From Paramarasmius palmivorus (lineage: Eukaryota > Basidiomycota > Agaricomycetes > Agaricales > Marasmiaceae), in NCBI GenBank assembly GCA_037176845.1, contig JAYKXP010000005.1, forward strand, positions 1,141,457-1,205,456: DNA of 64,000 bases, in the 5' to 3' direction. This document shows, piece by piece, positions 12,177 through 24,986 of this stretch. A program made the translations under genes and the position numbers. How positions within the stretch are numbered: position 1 is the stretch's first letter; each line of letters opens with the position of its first letter. The notes under the pieces were generated by a model. It was not told the DNA's origin. It did not search any database and saw nothing but the letters and a program-made list of their open reading frames with translations.

Positions 12177-14946
12177 TTGGGTTTCTGTTATTGGCTTTTG
12201 GTCTACATTCGTGATTTCTTTCTCTGTTTGGTTTGGACTATTCATCAGGTCTAGTGCGCTTTACCATATGCCTCATATTTGTTTTCACTTTGTATCCGCC
12301 GTGTTATCCTTGCTTTTTAGCATCCATGCATAGATAGACTACGACTCTACTAATGACTCTGACGATTCTTCAGCCGATAGATAGTTTTCTGCATACATAC
12401 ATTGTACCACTTAGTTGTCTGTCGCACATTGTACATATATGCATCAATTCATGACCTTCTACAATGTTCCTTTGGCAAAGGTTTAGTGACGTCTTGGCGG
12501 CTCAAGCGCTCAAGCTCAAGGGTCTCAGTAACTGGGCTCTGGCAATCCGCGGGGCTTCGATCGTGGGAAGAAAAACACCGCCACATTGGCTTAAGGGAGC
12601 GCAATGGTCTCCCCATTTATAGCACGAATAACATATACTTTCTACCCTCCAGTGGTGTTCGATTAGAATAAAATACGAATATATTTGTATTCTTGACAAA
12701 ATTTTGCCAAGTGACTGACTGGTGCAGAAATTCGCCTGTAGATGTCCGAGATGTGGTGCGAAATTTATATCCTTTGAGCCAAGAATACATGTAGAATACT
12801 CCAAAATATAGATTTACCAGAAAAAATGACCAGAAAAGGTGCAGTATTGGTCCCAATATGGTGCACCAAAATCGGCGCGTTTTGTATTTACGTAACGTTC
12901 TCGCGCGCGTCTGAACGCGACAAAACGCAGAGAAGAGCGATTCACTTAAGCCCCTGCGTTCCAGCGATATGATACAATGTTTTAAACTGTCTATAGATGT
13001 ACCATAGGGCTACTGTCAATCTTAGAACGCGTCAAATGCAGATTGAGGCGGATAGAATACGAAAAGTTACCTCTGCGCATCCTAGCAACATTCCCCCCAT
13101 CTACGACTCACTCGCGACTGCCTTGCCCTCAAAAATTAATTCAAAAGAATCATACCCATTGCCATGAGAGTCTACTAACCCTATATAAGCATACAGAGCA
13201 TATATGAATGACAGGAAAAGGACCATCACGACATAGAAGTTAAATACGCCCCAACGGTGTATTTCCCTGTTCAGATAGCGTTCAAATTTAATTTACGGAC
13301 AATTATCTACTAAACCATCGTTGTAAAGCCTGCACTACACAAAAAAAGGTAGCCAATTGTGAAGATAAAGGTGCGGTCCATCAATTTCTGTCCGTTTGGC
13401 GGGAGAATGCTTACTAAGCATTCACATTCCCACCGGCCAGTTGCCAGAGCCCACAGTAACTGGTCAAAACACGTCTGTCACGTGCCGTCCTTCACATTGA
13501 CTACTTTGTCATTTCAAGGTGAAGTTTGGGTGAAGTTCAACACCCGGATTAAAGTAAGTCTCAAATGATTCATTCAAGCATGATCATACCGAAAGCTGCT
13601 CTCAGGATATGATAGGAGACGTTGCACAATAGCGTCGGCCTCGCAAGTCGCAAACTCCGGGCTCGACCACTCGACCTCATCTCGCGGCTCGTCTCTAGTA
13701 TACGACGGCGAGGCATTCTAACAACCCTCAGACTCGGACTTGGAAAGGGACTTATTTAAAAAAAGATTTAATACTGCGGGAAAGCGTCGTGCGTTCTTGT
13801 GAGTGCCGGTTTTACCCTCATGTAACCAGCTAAAATCAAGCCGGCACGCGTATGACGGCTTTATTTAGGTCCTGGACGTATGGTGTTTTGCATCCTTCGA
13901 TATTGGGCCCTTACTTTGGGAGAAGAAAATAGAAGGGTACAAGTCTTCATCGTGCAGGAACCCGGGGATCTTCAAGATGTTTGGTGAGCACATCCTTCCC
14001 TTACTAGTGCGCAGTGAATCTCAGTTCCTTCATTAACAGGTTACCACGCATGAATACGGTGCTCACAGATCATGATAATGCTGTACCATAGAATAGCGTG
14101 GGCGTTCACCGCACTGTCTGACCTTGCGTTGCGACCCGAACGTCGAGACGAGGCGGAGTCTGGGTTCAGGCTAACTGGACCAAAATCGCAATCAGGAAAC
14201 TGAGGATTATGGATAGCTTTCTAGGATTCCAGCATGTATCGATCTCCAGGTGTGTACTGTCCATTGCATGACAGAATACCTCGGCCTTATTCCTACAGGT
14301 TAGCTTCTATGGGATCCCATACCCCGAGACTCTTCTTTTCGGCAAACGAACATAGTCTTTGTACCATGCACTAGGGGGACGTAGGGTGTCGGGCTTGGTG
14401 CAGGGATTAATTCAGAATTGAGAATGCAAGTGTCCTGTTCAGGGAGTGGTCATGTAAGATGTCTATCGTGCAATCTGCTTGTTCCGCCTACAAAGCCCGT
14501 CGCTTGACCTGGAAGGTGACTCCTTGTTTGTGACTCATGATAGGAATACTGAGTCACTCCGGCTGTTGGCCTGGAGTGTGCACTTGGTGTACGTTGACAT
14601 TGAAACTGGGTTTGTTTCCTGTGGGCAAGCGCTGTAAGCGATGCAACTCTCTTCACGATGGTACTTTTCTCAAAGGCAAGTTCCTTCCTAGAGTCATTCA
14701 TACAATGTTAATTTTACAATGGCAGGCCGGAAAACACTGTTACGGTTTATACCAATCTCCAACATGTTTATTCCCAAGCGTACATGTTCCGTCGTCATTT
14801 TCGCGCGGAGAAGCATCGCCTATACATTCATGACCAGATTTCTGCTTACGCTTCCGGCCCCGATACTTCATTGGACCCCTGGGAAGCCTGGCAAAGGGTG
14901 GCAGATAAATACGAAGCAGAGAAATGTTCTTCCCTACCAGCGACCA
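12177..14946. other. Gene-poor stretch, no convincing gene
   Basis: These 2.8 kb are AT-richer than the flanking genes and hold only short unrelated open frames. The first part is presumably the 3' UTR of the preceding gene. Just upstream of the P450 there are in-frame ATGs from 14719. I treat that part as 5' leader because the membrane anchor follows the ATG at 14947 directly. Confidence 0.5.
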
Positions 14947-17145
14947 ATGTCTCAGCCAATCATTCTCGCATTCTGTGGACTGGTGAGCATCGTTTTGCTC
15001 ATCAGCCTCCGTCGCTATCACGCACGAATGTCCAAGGTATACAAAGCAATAGTGACTATACCACCGCCAACGTCACTGATCCAACCTCCTAGTTGAACGC
15101 TATTCCCACTGTCGGCAATGCAGGGTTCTTCTCCTCCTACATTTCTGCCTACGACTTCCTGAGGAATGGCGGTTCTATCATGCAAGAAGGCTACTACCGC
15201 GTGCGTCCCCGCTCCATCACTACCCAAGGTGTTCTCGCTGACAATGATAACAGTATCCAAACTCTGCTTTCAAAGTTCCTCTCCCTGACCGTTGGCTGGT
15301 AGCAGTCTCTGGCAAAGATATGATCGAAGATATCCGAAAGGCAAGCGATGAACAACTCTCGGTTCCGGCGGCTTTTGAAGAGGTATGTTTATCATGTACG
15401 GGCTCGACGTAAACTAAGAGCACCCTTATAGGCATTCCACACAAGCTTTGTTTTTGGAGCACCGGCCTCTGAGGACCCATACCATTTTGGCGTGATCCAG
15501 ACTACGCTCACCCGCAGCGTCGGCGCAAAGGCTCCAGAGGTACACGAAGAGATTGTGGCTGCCTTCAACGACGAGATACCTATGACGACTGGTCAATCTC
15601 CCTTTTCCTAATTCGTTATAGCGGTTAATCAGATTCTCATAGACTGGGTGAAGGTCCCTACTCTGGACAAAGTCTTGAGGATTGTTGTCCGAGCAAGCAA
15701 CCGGCTTTTCGTTGGCCTACCTCTCTGTGAGTTTTAGTCAAACTATAAATTACATGGTTCTGACTTTTGGGAAACTTGAAGGTCGCAACGAAGAATGGAA
15801 GGTACGCTAATCACTGTGAAATTTTGTCTGGCAACTGCTCATCACCCCACAGGAGCTGAACATCAACCTCACGCGGCTCTTCTTTCAAATGAGCGAGACC
15901 ATGAATCTGTTTCCAAAGTTACTTCAACCGTACGTCACCTATGGTCCTTCTGAGGATTGCATCTTACAATAACGTGTACAAAAGAATTGTCGGTTGGTAT
16001 ATCAGCCCTCGCACAGCAGCATTTCGCATCGCCGCCAAACTGATTCGGCCTATGATCCTCGAACGCCTGGAGAGGTTGAAGAATAATACTGATGACCGAG
16101 ATGAATACGTAAGGTTCCAAGCTCTTTAAGTCTCTTCCTGCCGTTCAATATTTTTTGCAGGACGATCTATTGGCATGGCTCATCAAAGCTGCCGGTGGAA
16201 AGAAGGAACGTCTCGACCCAAATGATCTAACTTCCCGGATGCTGAACATCAACGTGGCTGCTATTCACACTACTGTATGCTGTCCCTGATCTTTTCGTGA
16301 TTTTCACTAACCATCACTGCGCAGAGCATGGTAAGAGTTATAAACATAGCCTCTGGGTTCGACGAATTTGCCAAACTATCAATCCCAGGCTTTTACCCAC
16401 GCGTTATTCCACCTTGCATCGCGTCCAGACCTGATTGAACCCCTTCGTGAGGAAGCAGAGCGGATGATTCAGGAGGAGGGCTGGACAAGGAACGGTATGA
16501 GGAAGATGTCAATGATGGATAGCTTTTTAAAGGAATCTCAGCGAGTTTCGAGCTCTGACCCAAGTGTGTCTCATTTATACCGAGGAATTTTGACACTCAC
16601 CTATGATCGTGTCTTACAGTCAACGTCGTTCGCATGGCTGTAACCGATTTCACTTTCTCGAACGGAACCACTGTGCCCGCTGGTACTTTCTTGACGACAT
16701 GTCAACGAGCCATTCATTTTGATGAAGTAGGTGTTAGCAAGTTGACAAGGGTACTTATTGATATTCACCCAAACTATCAATGAAGAAATTTTATCCGAAC
16801 GCAAACGAGTTTGATCCCCTCAGGTCCTATAGGAGACGAGGAGACGAAAATGAGAGTCTCAAGCATCAAATGATCACCCCGGACCTGGACTATCTTTCGT
16901 TCGGCATAGGTGAGTAGTCGAGTATGATGTTCCGCTTCGGGCTAAGCATTTTTTTAGGCAAGCATGCATGTCCTGGACGCTTTTTTGCGGTTAATGAACT
17001 GAAACTCCTGTTCGCACACACCTTGTTACACTACGACATCAAATACGACGACGGGGATGCAAAGCATAAACCGAATATGTTTGGCGGAAGGACTATCCTG
17101 GATGGTAAGACGCAAATCATGTTCAGGAAGCGCGCTACTGCGTAA
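14947..17145 (+). CDS. Cytochrome P450 monooxygenase
   Basis: This is a membrane-anchored haem-thiolate monooxygenase of about 501 residues built from 14 exons: 14947-15036, 15093-15200, 15254-15382, 15432-15591, 15643-15726, 15782-15801, 15853-15929, 15985-16108, 16161-16274, 16325-16330, 16389-16563, 16620-16726, 16786-16909, 16958-17145. Visible parts are an N-terminal anchor (LAFCGLVSIVLLISL), the stretch FKVPLPDRWLVAVSGKD, an I-helix NVAAIHTTSM, the K-helix ExxR as ESQR, and the haem loop FGIGKHACPGR with its Cys ligand. The I-helix has the 'AxHTT' form, without the usual acidic residue, as in fungal P450s of the ent-kaurene oxidase/LovA group. The substrate is unknown and no biosynthetic cluster genes flank it. 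Exon 10 is only six bases. Confidence 0.9.
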
Positions 17146-17669
17146 AGAGATGGGTTGTCGATAATTAGGGACTGCATTTTGTATGTCCTCCTTATGCCAT
17201 TCAATAATTATCATTGGTCTCCATGTCAGTCGTTGAACGGGCCGTTAGTTGTTGAGATGTATCAGAGCAATTTGTGTAATGCAAGGCCAAGTAAGGATAT
17301 ACTTTAGGGTTAGCAAGATATGGCTGGCGCTGGTGACATCCTAACCTTCCAAGAAGATTGTGCGAGTGATGCGTAGTGGGTGCCGCGTAATGGAGACAAG
17401 CGCCAGACCCCGAATCGGCCGGCAGGCATTATTGCTTTCCCACGGTCCAACAGACGCGCTCTCGCGTCCGAAGTTCTCTGATTCTCAGAACGCCCATCAT
17501 TTCCTCTCTCTTTCGTCCGTTGACCCGGTCTCTTTTCTCAAACTTACCCAGAACTCATTGGAATCTATGCTCAGAGTCAACCCGACTCAGGAGAATTAGC
17601 CTTTTTCCAGTCAAATTGTCTGCTTCAATAGAACGTGCAGTAATAAACGACGCGAAACCTGCTCAAGAT
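17146..17669. other. Intergenic, promoter side of RNase H1 copy A
   Basis: This 0.5 kb lies between two genes on the same strand. It should hold the P450 3' UTR and the promoter and leader of the RNase H gene. I see no gene in it. Confidence 0.5.
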
Positions 17670-19251
17670 ATGGCAAAACCCAAGGGAGGATACTATGCTG
17701 TCCATACTGGTCGGGTACCTGGCATCTATTTGACTTGGTGTGTTCATCTATTCGCCCCATTTTGTTCTGTTAACCGACTCTGGTCAGGGCGGAATGTGAA
17801 GCGCAAGTAAAGGGCTTCGCAAATGCGAAATACAAGAAATTCTCAACTGAAGAAGAAGCCGGGGAGTACCTGAAGACGCTGCACAAAAGTGAAAATGCCT
17901 CAAGCTCTGCAGCCGGAAAAAAACGACCATCGGAATCTGCGAATGAGGGACCTTCACCCAAAAAAGCAAAGCTTGTACTTGACCAACAACCCGAGAAGGA
18001 GGGAGATATCGTGGTGTATTGCGATGGCGCTTCCAAGGGCAACGGGACGGACGGTGCAATAGCCGGCCTTGGTGTTTGGTGGGGTCGCAGTGATGAGCGG
18101 TACGTGTACTCTGTCACCAATACATATCCGATCTAACACCCACAACGCAGAAATTTAGCGGAGAGATGTCCTGGTGAACAGACGAATAATCGCGCCGAAT
18201 TGATCGTGTGTATTCATGTGCACTGACACTATTCCTATTGACGCCTTGCCACAGGCTATTGCCCGAATACTCGAAACAACACCAGTCGACAAAACCCGAC
18301 GGCTAATTATAAAGACCGACTCCAAGTACTCAATGGACTGTGTGTCTCGTACACTTCGCTCGCTGTCAAATGCTTACTGGCATTCTAGGTTTCCACAATT
18401 GGATACAAAAATGGAGAGAGAATGGCTGGAAGAACTCATCGGGACAAGATGTCAAAAATGCGCCGCTCATACGTTATATCGCCACATTGCTCGAGTTCCG
18501 CGTCCGATTAGGGCAAAAGGTCATGCTTCAAAAAGTCAAGGGCCATGCGGGTATAGAGGGGAACGAAGGTGCCGATTACTTGGCGAACATGGGAACGCTA
18601 ATAACTACACATCCTCCCGACCGTGACTGGGACGAAGAGGAGAGACAATATAGAGAGAATTATGAGAAGATGCTGAGTGGAGCCCAAGAAAACGAACGAT
18701 ACGTGGAAGGAGAACTGGAAGTCACCGAAGAGAAAGACGACGCAGAAAATGGTCCTACGGAAAAGGTTTCTGTAGTTGCTAACAGTGAAGCGCTGAAGGC
18801 AATACATGACAACGTACAAGAAAAGCCTGCGGACGTGGCAGCAGATGTATCATCGACATCCTGGAAGGCATCAGAAAACGAGTTTACAGTGTCGGAGGAG
18901 GTGAGCTGATACTCGATGTTCAGTTCACCATTTTGACTCGATTGCAGGAACTTAAAGGATATGCAGAGGCCTGGGCAGATGAGGACCAACTTGACGAGTC
19001 TGGGGAAGTTACTGGTCCCAAAGCTGTTTCTACCGCCGCGCAAAAAGGTAGTACTGCATCTGAAGAGAAAGGGCCCAGCGAGCCGAAGTCATCGTCGGCG
19101 TGCAGTGCCACACCCGCGAATGTCACTATATCTGAAGAGGTTAGTCAAGCTCCTCTGACTACCCTTCGCTCTAACTGTGCTTTAGGATCTAGCTGCGTAT
19201 GCAGACGGTTTAGCAGATGAAGATGAGCTCTGGAATGATTTGAAGGACTGA
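17670..19251 (+). CDS. Ribonuclease H1 (copy A), viroplasmin-type N-terminus
   Basis: RNase H1 cleaves the RNA strand of RNA-DNA hybrids. Seven exons (17670-17737, 17788-18099, 18151-18205, 18255-18339, 18389-18900, 18948-19139, 19186-19251) encode about 429 residues. Residues 1-50 form the hybrid-binding viroplasmin domain (YYAVHTGRVPGIYLTW then AECEAQVKGF). The RNase H domain follows with its four acidic residues: D in YCDGAS, E in NNRAEL, D in KTDSKY and D in GNEGAD. The C-terminal third is an acidic, Glu/Ser-rich extension absent from the core enzyme. The last two exons each begin after SEE and encode related motifs (ELKGYAEAWADEDQL and DLAAYADGLADEDEL). A paralogue lies at 38949-40854. 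The gene is convergent with the methyltransferase, 104 bp apart. Confidence 0.9.
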
Positions 19252-19355
19252 CATTGAGTATGGACGTGTTCAATATGTTGTTCAATACGGACTAGAAATG
19301 TATGATAGTGTACCAACAAGGTTAGGCAGGTGAGATGTTGTAGTATACGACTAGA

Positions 19356-22300
19356 TTATTCTTCCTTCATGGTAATAAGGGTGTCTTTCGATATACATCG
19401 TAGTTCCCGTCCAATAGCGATAGAAACGGGGAATGCCACTGCGTTGCCGATTTCACGGTGCTAAGAGCCGAGTCGTAAGCATGAGGAATCATGCGCTGCG
19501 AGACAACATAACTTACCATCTTCCATTCGAAGACAAAGCCGGTTTGTATATGAGCTGGAGAGCGGAAAACAAATGTAAATGAGACGTACCGCTATAACCC
19601 CATCATTCAGTGATACAAATACAAAGTCATCCGGAAAACCTTGCGATCGTGCAAGCTCTCGCACGGTGACCATCCTTTTGCGCTGCATATGAAACAGATG
19701 AATTTGATGCCACCCAAAATGTTTAAAAAATCGCAACTCACTGATGGGTGAAGTACTCTGCATTGTTTTGCTGTAGGAGACATGTTTGTCACGGTGGTCG
19801 GAAAAAATCCGTCGCCGTCCAAACGACCAAACGCTCCTAAAACAGGGTAATCAATGCCTGTAATGGTTCATGTTCGTATATGCTACCTGATTTATAACCT
19901 GACCGCGCGTATCTTGATTGTGGATTTGACAATTGATACGGGAGTAGATGCAATGGCAAATCTATATGAACATTAGGGCACGTCTCTCGTGAAGTCATGT
20001 AAGATCAATTACCCCTGTAATCGGCGTCTGGTCTTATGCCAATATGTAGAACCCTTGAGATATATGTCAGCGCAAGAGTTGCAGCTGGGTGCACCACGCT
20101 TACCGTCGGACGTCGCCTTCGGGTAATGTCCTCGTGAAGTGCTGAAGGTCAGAAGGGGCATTCAGCCTCGAATCCAATTGGAATCTTGTGCGAGGAGGAT
20201 GAGAGTACGGAACTAGTCCCTCGTAGCCCCAATGCTTGTCAGTTTTTCTGCACTCGAAAGACGGAACGAGACTTTGGCGTTCCGGTGCCTTGGGCTTGTC
20301 AGATCGTGACGAATCCTCATTGTGCGGGTCTTTCCTACACATATCTCATTTGTCAAAAGCAGTGGTCCAACAGTGGCCCTAAGACTTACCAGTCAAATTG
20401 GGGAAGATCAGAAATTGCATCGTTGATGGTAACAGACGGATGAAGAGCGCTGCCCTTCTGGAACAATATCGGACGGATGCTCGATTTATTAGCAAGTGTT
20501 ATACTGGGTGTTTGTCGCAACGGGAAAGCATGAGTGGGGTAAGGGAGATTTGGGAGTTGAAGGCCATGTTTGGCGGCAATCATGAAAAATCTCACGCGAC
20601 TTTGTGGTGTCCCGTAGTTGCCTGCCTGCAGAAGGCCGTAACGGACTTGATAGCTAGGCGGAGTTCAGCAAAACAGGCAGATACACAGTGGATATGATCT
20701 CACCCTAGTTCAAGTAATGCACGCATGAGGAATTTTAGTCCACCTTGCTCAAGACCGCCCGTAATTCTACCGATACCCTCCTGCCTGGCATTTAATCTGT
20801 GCTTCAGGAAACCTGGTACGTTCTCAAAGACGGCGTAGTCTGGTTCCAGAAACTCAACCCAAGAAAGTGCATTGAGAAATAGGTTGCTTTTGGTATCGTC
20901 GTTGCGCTTGAAAGCATTCAAGCCGGAGAAAGTCTGACTTTGTAGTCTCTGTCAGCCAGGAATTACACGGCAAAAGCTGTCAAGCATGTCAAGTCTTACC
21001 ATGGAAACCCTGCGATGACAACCTTAATATCCCCAGGTTTGGGTGGAGCAGGAACTCTGACTGCAGGATCAAAGATTTGCGATGGCGCTTCTACTCCCTG
21101 CCCTCGAAAATGTGCAATAGCATACTCAAACACAGTGTTCACACATTGGTTGAAGACACTGGTGTTTGGCGAATTTCGCCTGTTTGCCGTCTCGTCAGAA
21201 TAAGGTTGAAGCTAGAGGAGCAAACTACTTACTGATAGGTCAGTGCTGCGCTGGGTGCGATTTCTACGGCGTGGCTTATTTCAATACAGCCGCTCCCCAT
21301 TGCTAGACCTAGGCCAAATGCACCACAGCCTCCAAACAGATCGATAGCAGGCAACGGAATCTTCAGAGTTTTATTTCGAAATATGGCAGTATTCTCTGCC
21401 GCACAGACCTCGCAAGAGAGCGAAGAGTGACGGATACGTTTGCGGTCACTCCAAGAAGGACACGTGAGTGAAGGAAAGAAGTACTTGACGAAGAAATGAT
21501 CCGGAGAGAATGTGAGCCAAGTTCCGAGCTCCTCATCGGTAATCGGTACAAAGGGATGGACAAAGCAGGTTTGAAGGATATTTGCGAGAGGCACTTGTTG
21601 AACCACGGGTGTCATGAACAGATGTCTCTGGAATGTGTCTCAACACAAGTAAAAAAGAAGTGGACATTAGCAGTACAGACCTCATCTTTCATTTCCTTTG
21701 GCGGCAGATGATCCCCAAACACGTGTATGCGACCCAGCCGCTTCAGCTCAACCTCGATGTTGTCGGCATGGCATTGGCCTTTAGGAAACACAATCTTGGA
21801 GATTTGACCAATTCTTGCAGGCTGGTCTTCTTCTACAGAACGGAAGAGAACAAAGTCATGAAGGTGGAAGCTCTGGCCTTGGTAGAAAACGGCGCGTCCG
21901 TCGTCGATCTCACGTGGCCCCTGGTCCATCTCTTTTTGATCACGGGAGACACACACTGGGCAGTTCTCTGGAGGTGGGAGCTGCGAAGTCATTCGTAGGA
22001 CATCGTAGTCAAAGGAGGTGAAAGCGCCGGAGAGATGGTCATGCTCGAACCTTTGTGAAAGTAAGATAAGGAAGCCTAAGACCCGGATGAACAGACTCAC
22101 TTGCAATAGTAATGGTCATAAGGTAGTTTTGGTATGTCTTCACCTGGGGGTATATACTTGACCCGGACGCAGCTAATGATATCGTAGAGAGGAATATCTC
22201 CACAGTCGTTGTGTAGGAACAACTCTTGTGAGTTTGCGAGTTCCTGAGGTGCTATGTGAAACCCATGATCGAACCAGCGGACATGAGCTGTGTTCTTGGA

Positions 22301-23968
22301 AGGAATAATGTATACAATGGAAGCAAACCTAGGCGGCAGGTAAGAATTTGGGTGGTCGAGGCGCGCATCTTGCACATACCAAAAATGATAAGCTATATCA
22401 TCTTTTTCCGTTAAGTTAGTTGATAATGATAGTGAACGGTCCTCGATCGGTGTCAGAATGACATCTCCAACCTAAGGATGCTTCAGCAAAGGGAAGTAAC
22501 GATGGTATGTCATTGACATATACCTCGTATGTCTCCCCGTTGACGTCCACGCTGGAACTATGCTGCTCGCCGTCATCGCTGATGGGACCATCTTCAGAAC
22601 AGACAACGCGCCATTCCTTTCTGTTCTCATGGCGCCTGCTGACAAGCTCTCTCAGCTTGGGTAGAAGCCTTCTCCGTCGTTTCTGCTCGATCGCAACCTT
22701 GGGTTCTATCTCCTTCCCGACCACTCGCAGACTTTCCAGACAAAGGTCCTTCGCAAGTGATCCAATGAAAGGGGTGACGTGAGTCGGGTTGAGGTTCTTG
22801 CGCCGTAGCACTGCTAGGTCTAGGTTGCCACTCCTTCCCCTCAGTGTGTGGGTGAGGTGATGTGTTCGCCGCATTGCGCCTTTCTTTTTCTTGACCTTGC
22901 CTCCCAAGAGTTTTTGCACTATCGGGGAGGAGCTGTACTCGTCTGAAGTATCCTCATGGTCAAGGAAATCACGGATCACCGGGACCTTCAAGTTGTGATG
23001 AATGAGTGAGATTGGATTGAGCTAAATAGTTGTGACTTACTACTGCACGAAAATCGGGGCTTTCTATGCCGGTATCCGCTTTCAACGCTTCAAGGAAGGA
23101 GTCGTAGACTTGGGTGTGAGATTCTGAAACGGATGACAGGATATAAGCAGCCAGGTAGTGCACCGCGATGAAGTCATTGTAGATTTTGGCATAATCGGAC
23201 GAGGGAATCCCAAGAATGTACCAGCTGAATTCGGTTTCTATCCAGAACATACTGCGGCTGGTCAGTCACATGTATTGGCAATATAAGCACGGCGCACACA
23301 CGCGTCTTTCTTGGTATAGTCGAATGTGAACCTGAAAACGGCGCCGAGCTTCACATACTGTTGAGTGGATTCCCCAGTGACACTGAGGTCATCCTCTTGA
23401 CCCTCGTCCTCGTCGTTGTCATGAACCGTCGATACAAAACCCGCGGCTTCGACATTGCTATCCACATCCTCCTCTTCGAGAGCAGCCAGAGAAACGAGTT
23501 CGTTATGGCGATTGGAGTCAAAGAGAACGAAATGGTCGAGATACCGAACTGGTTTGTCGTCGTCGCCGTTTAGAATGGTGTCTTCGTCTTCAGGATTCTC
23601 GTCATTAATGACCAGCTCCGCACTTTCTTCAAAAATGATAACGGAGGGTGGTTCCCAGGCTACGGAAGAATGTCAGCCTGAGGGAGTAATCTTTCTGGGG
23701 CGATGATACTCGCTGGGTCGCGCGATTCTTGTTCGTTTGCTGGTCTAATTAAACGGAAAATGCAATGAGCCTCCTTCCAACTTCAAGCTGAGATGCTACT
23801 CACAGATTCGCCTTTTCCATGACCACTCGTTTTCCCCAGTACTCTTGCCATCGACGAAGAATCAACGCTTTCTTTCCCAGTTTCGTTTCCCGAATATGGA
23901 ATATCGCGTTTTCGTTTGGGACTCGGGCATGGAAGTTCCACGCAATCGAGTACTGTAGCTATACGCAT
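19356..23968 (-). CDS. DNMT1-like DNA (cytosine-5) methyltransferase
   Basis: This is a maintenance-type C5-cytosine methyltransferase of about 1,250 residues acting on nuclear DNA. In order it has: a basic N-terminus (PSPKRKRD), a replication-foci-targeting (RFTS) domain at about 22.97-23.66 kb ([28 protein letters not shown]), two BAH-like regions ([11 protein letters not shown]...HFWYVQ and FHLHDFVLF...IGQI), then the catalytic domain. The catalytic domain has motif [18 protein letters not shown], motif IV GFPCQTFSG, motif [24 protein letters not shown], motif [15 protein letters not shown] and motif [14 protein letters not shown]. The codon of the catalytic Cys is split by an intron near 20.94-21.0 kb. 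The 5' end is ambiguous: the start at 23968 needs a GC-AG intron at 23660-23713, while ATG 23820 uses only GT-AG introns. The last intron is also uncertain. Confidence 0.9.
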
Positions 23969-24986
23969 AGTACTCGGCAAGAGCAGAGGAAAACTTCAGT
24001 TTCCGGTAAGCATTTTCAACGAAGGAGACCAGAATCGGACCAGAATAAAGTGAGACAAGGAAACAAACTTCGGCCTTCGATATTGGCAAGCTATAGATAA
24101 ACTTAAATTCCCATGCCTCAGGCCTCAGGGCTGTACTCTTTCCTCAGAGCTCGCTTTGTGGCCATTTGACCCATTTTCCGTTTGATGAAAACGTTAGGGA
24201 TACGCCTAGTAGCTCGCTCGAATAAAGAGGGTCTTTGGCGCGTCTAAATCCTTTAATTGCAAACCCAGTTGACAATTGTTCGTTCTTTAGATATGAAATC
24301 GCATATATAGACATACATGGGAGTCTAGCGATCTTGGAACGACCCTAGGGCAAGCTTCTTATTCCCTAGTAACAAGAACGAATGCTGAGCCAAATGAAAG
24401 GAAAAGATTACTGAGTTCTAATCACGGCACCCACTCTCGCGAGAGGTCCGGGAGAACCAACCATGCTGCAATAATGAAAGCATCGGATGCATGGTGTCTG
24501 CAGGAGCCGAGATGTTATGAGACCGTAATGGATAAGTACGTGCATAATGAATCAATAGCGCTCAAGTGCACTGGTGGTAAGAAGGATGCGGACCAGAGTC
24601 GCGACCATCTCTTTCTCATCAACCACCACTTTGGCCGACCACAAGTTATCCCGTGCTTCAAGATTTCAAGGACACAGCAAGCTGACTGGTTCCTGGATTT
24701 AAATGCTCTGGACTTATGCAGTGATTTCGGCAGATCAATATCAACTGCGACGTTACATAGCGACGATATTGGACTATACCCTTTGTTGTGGGTTCCAAAA
24801 ACATCTAAACGTTTTTCCATAATAGGGATTTGATAGGGACACCTCCAAGCTCTAGGTGATTCGATCTGTTAAAGTTATGTCGCGTGAAGGGACTTGCTGA
24901 TTTCTCAAATGTTGAATTCTTGTTCACACGGGTGCTTCCATATCTCTCCCATTATCACCTCAATTCCACACGTCTTCGAAACCAGA
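23969..24986. other. Intergenic
   Basis: This 1 kb lies between two divergent genes and should contain both promoters. A 119-codon open frame at 24474-24833 (+) has no recognisable similarity and no splice support, so I do not call it a gene. Confidence 0.45.

Noticed and set aside
14719..14946. In-frame N-terminal extension of the P450 from ATG 14719
   Set aside because: P450 membrane anchors sit at the very N-terminus; starting at 14947 puts the hydrophobic helix there, while the extension adds an Arg-rich stretch of unknown type.
20581..20640. Apparent 4-base deletion in the [10 protein letters not shown] motif of the methyltransferase
   Set aside because: On rereading, the sequence contains the full GCAGGCAGGCAAC stretch and the frame is intact.
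24474..24833. 119-codon plus-strand open frame in the intergenic region
   Set aside because: No similarity, no introns to test and no coding-like codon pattern; likely chance.
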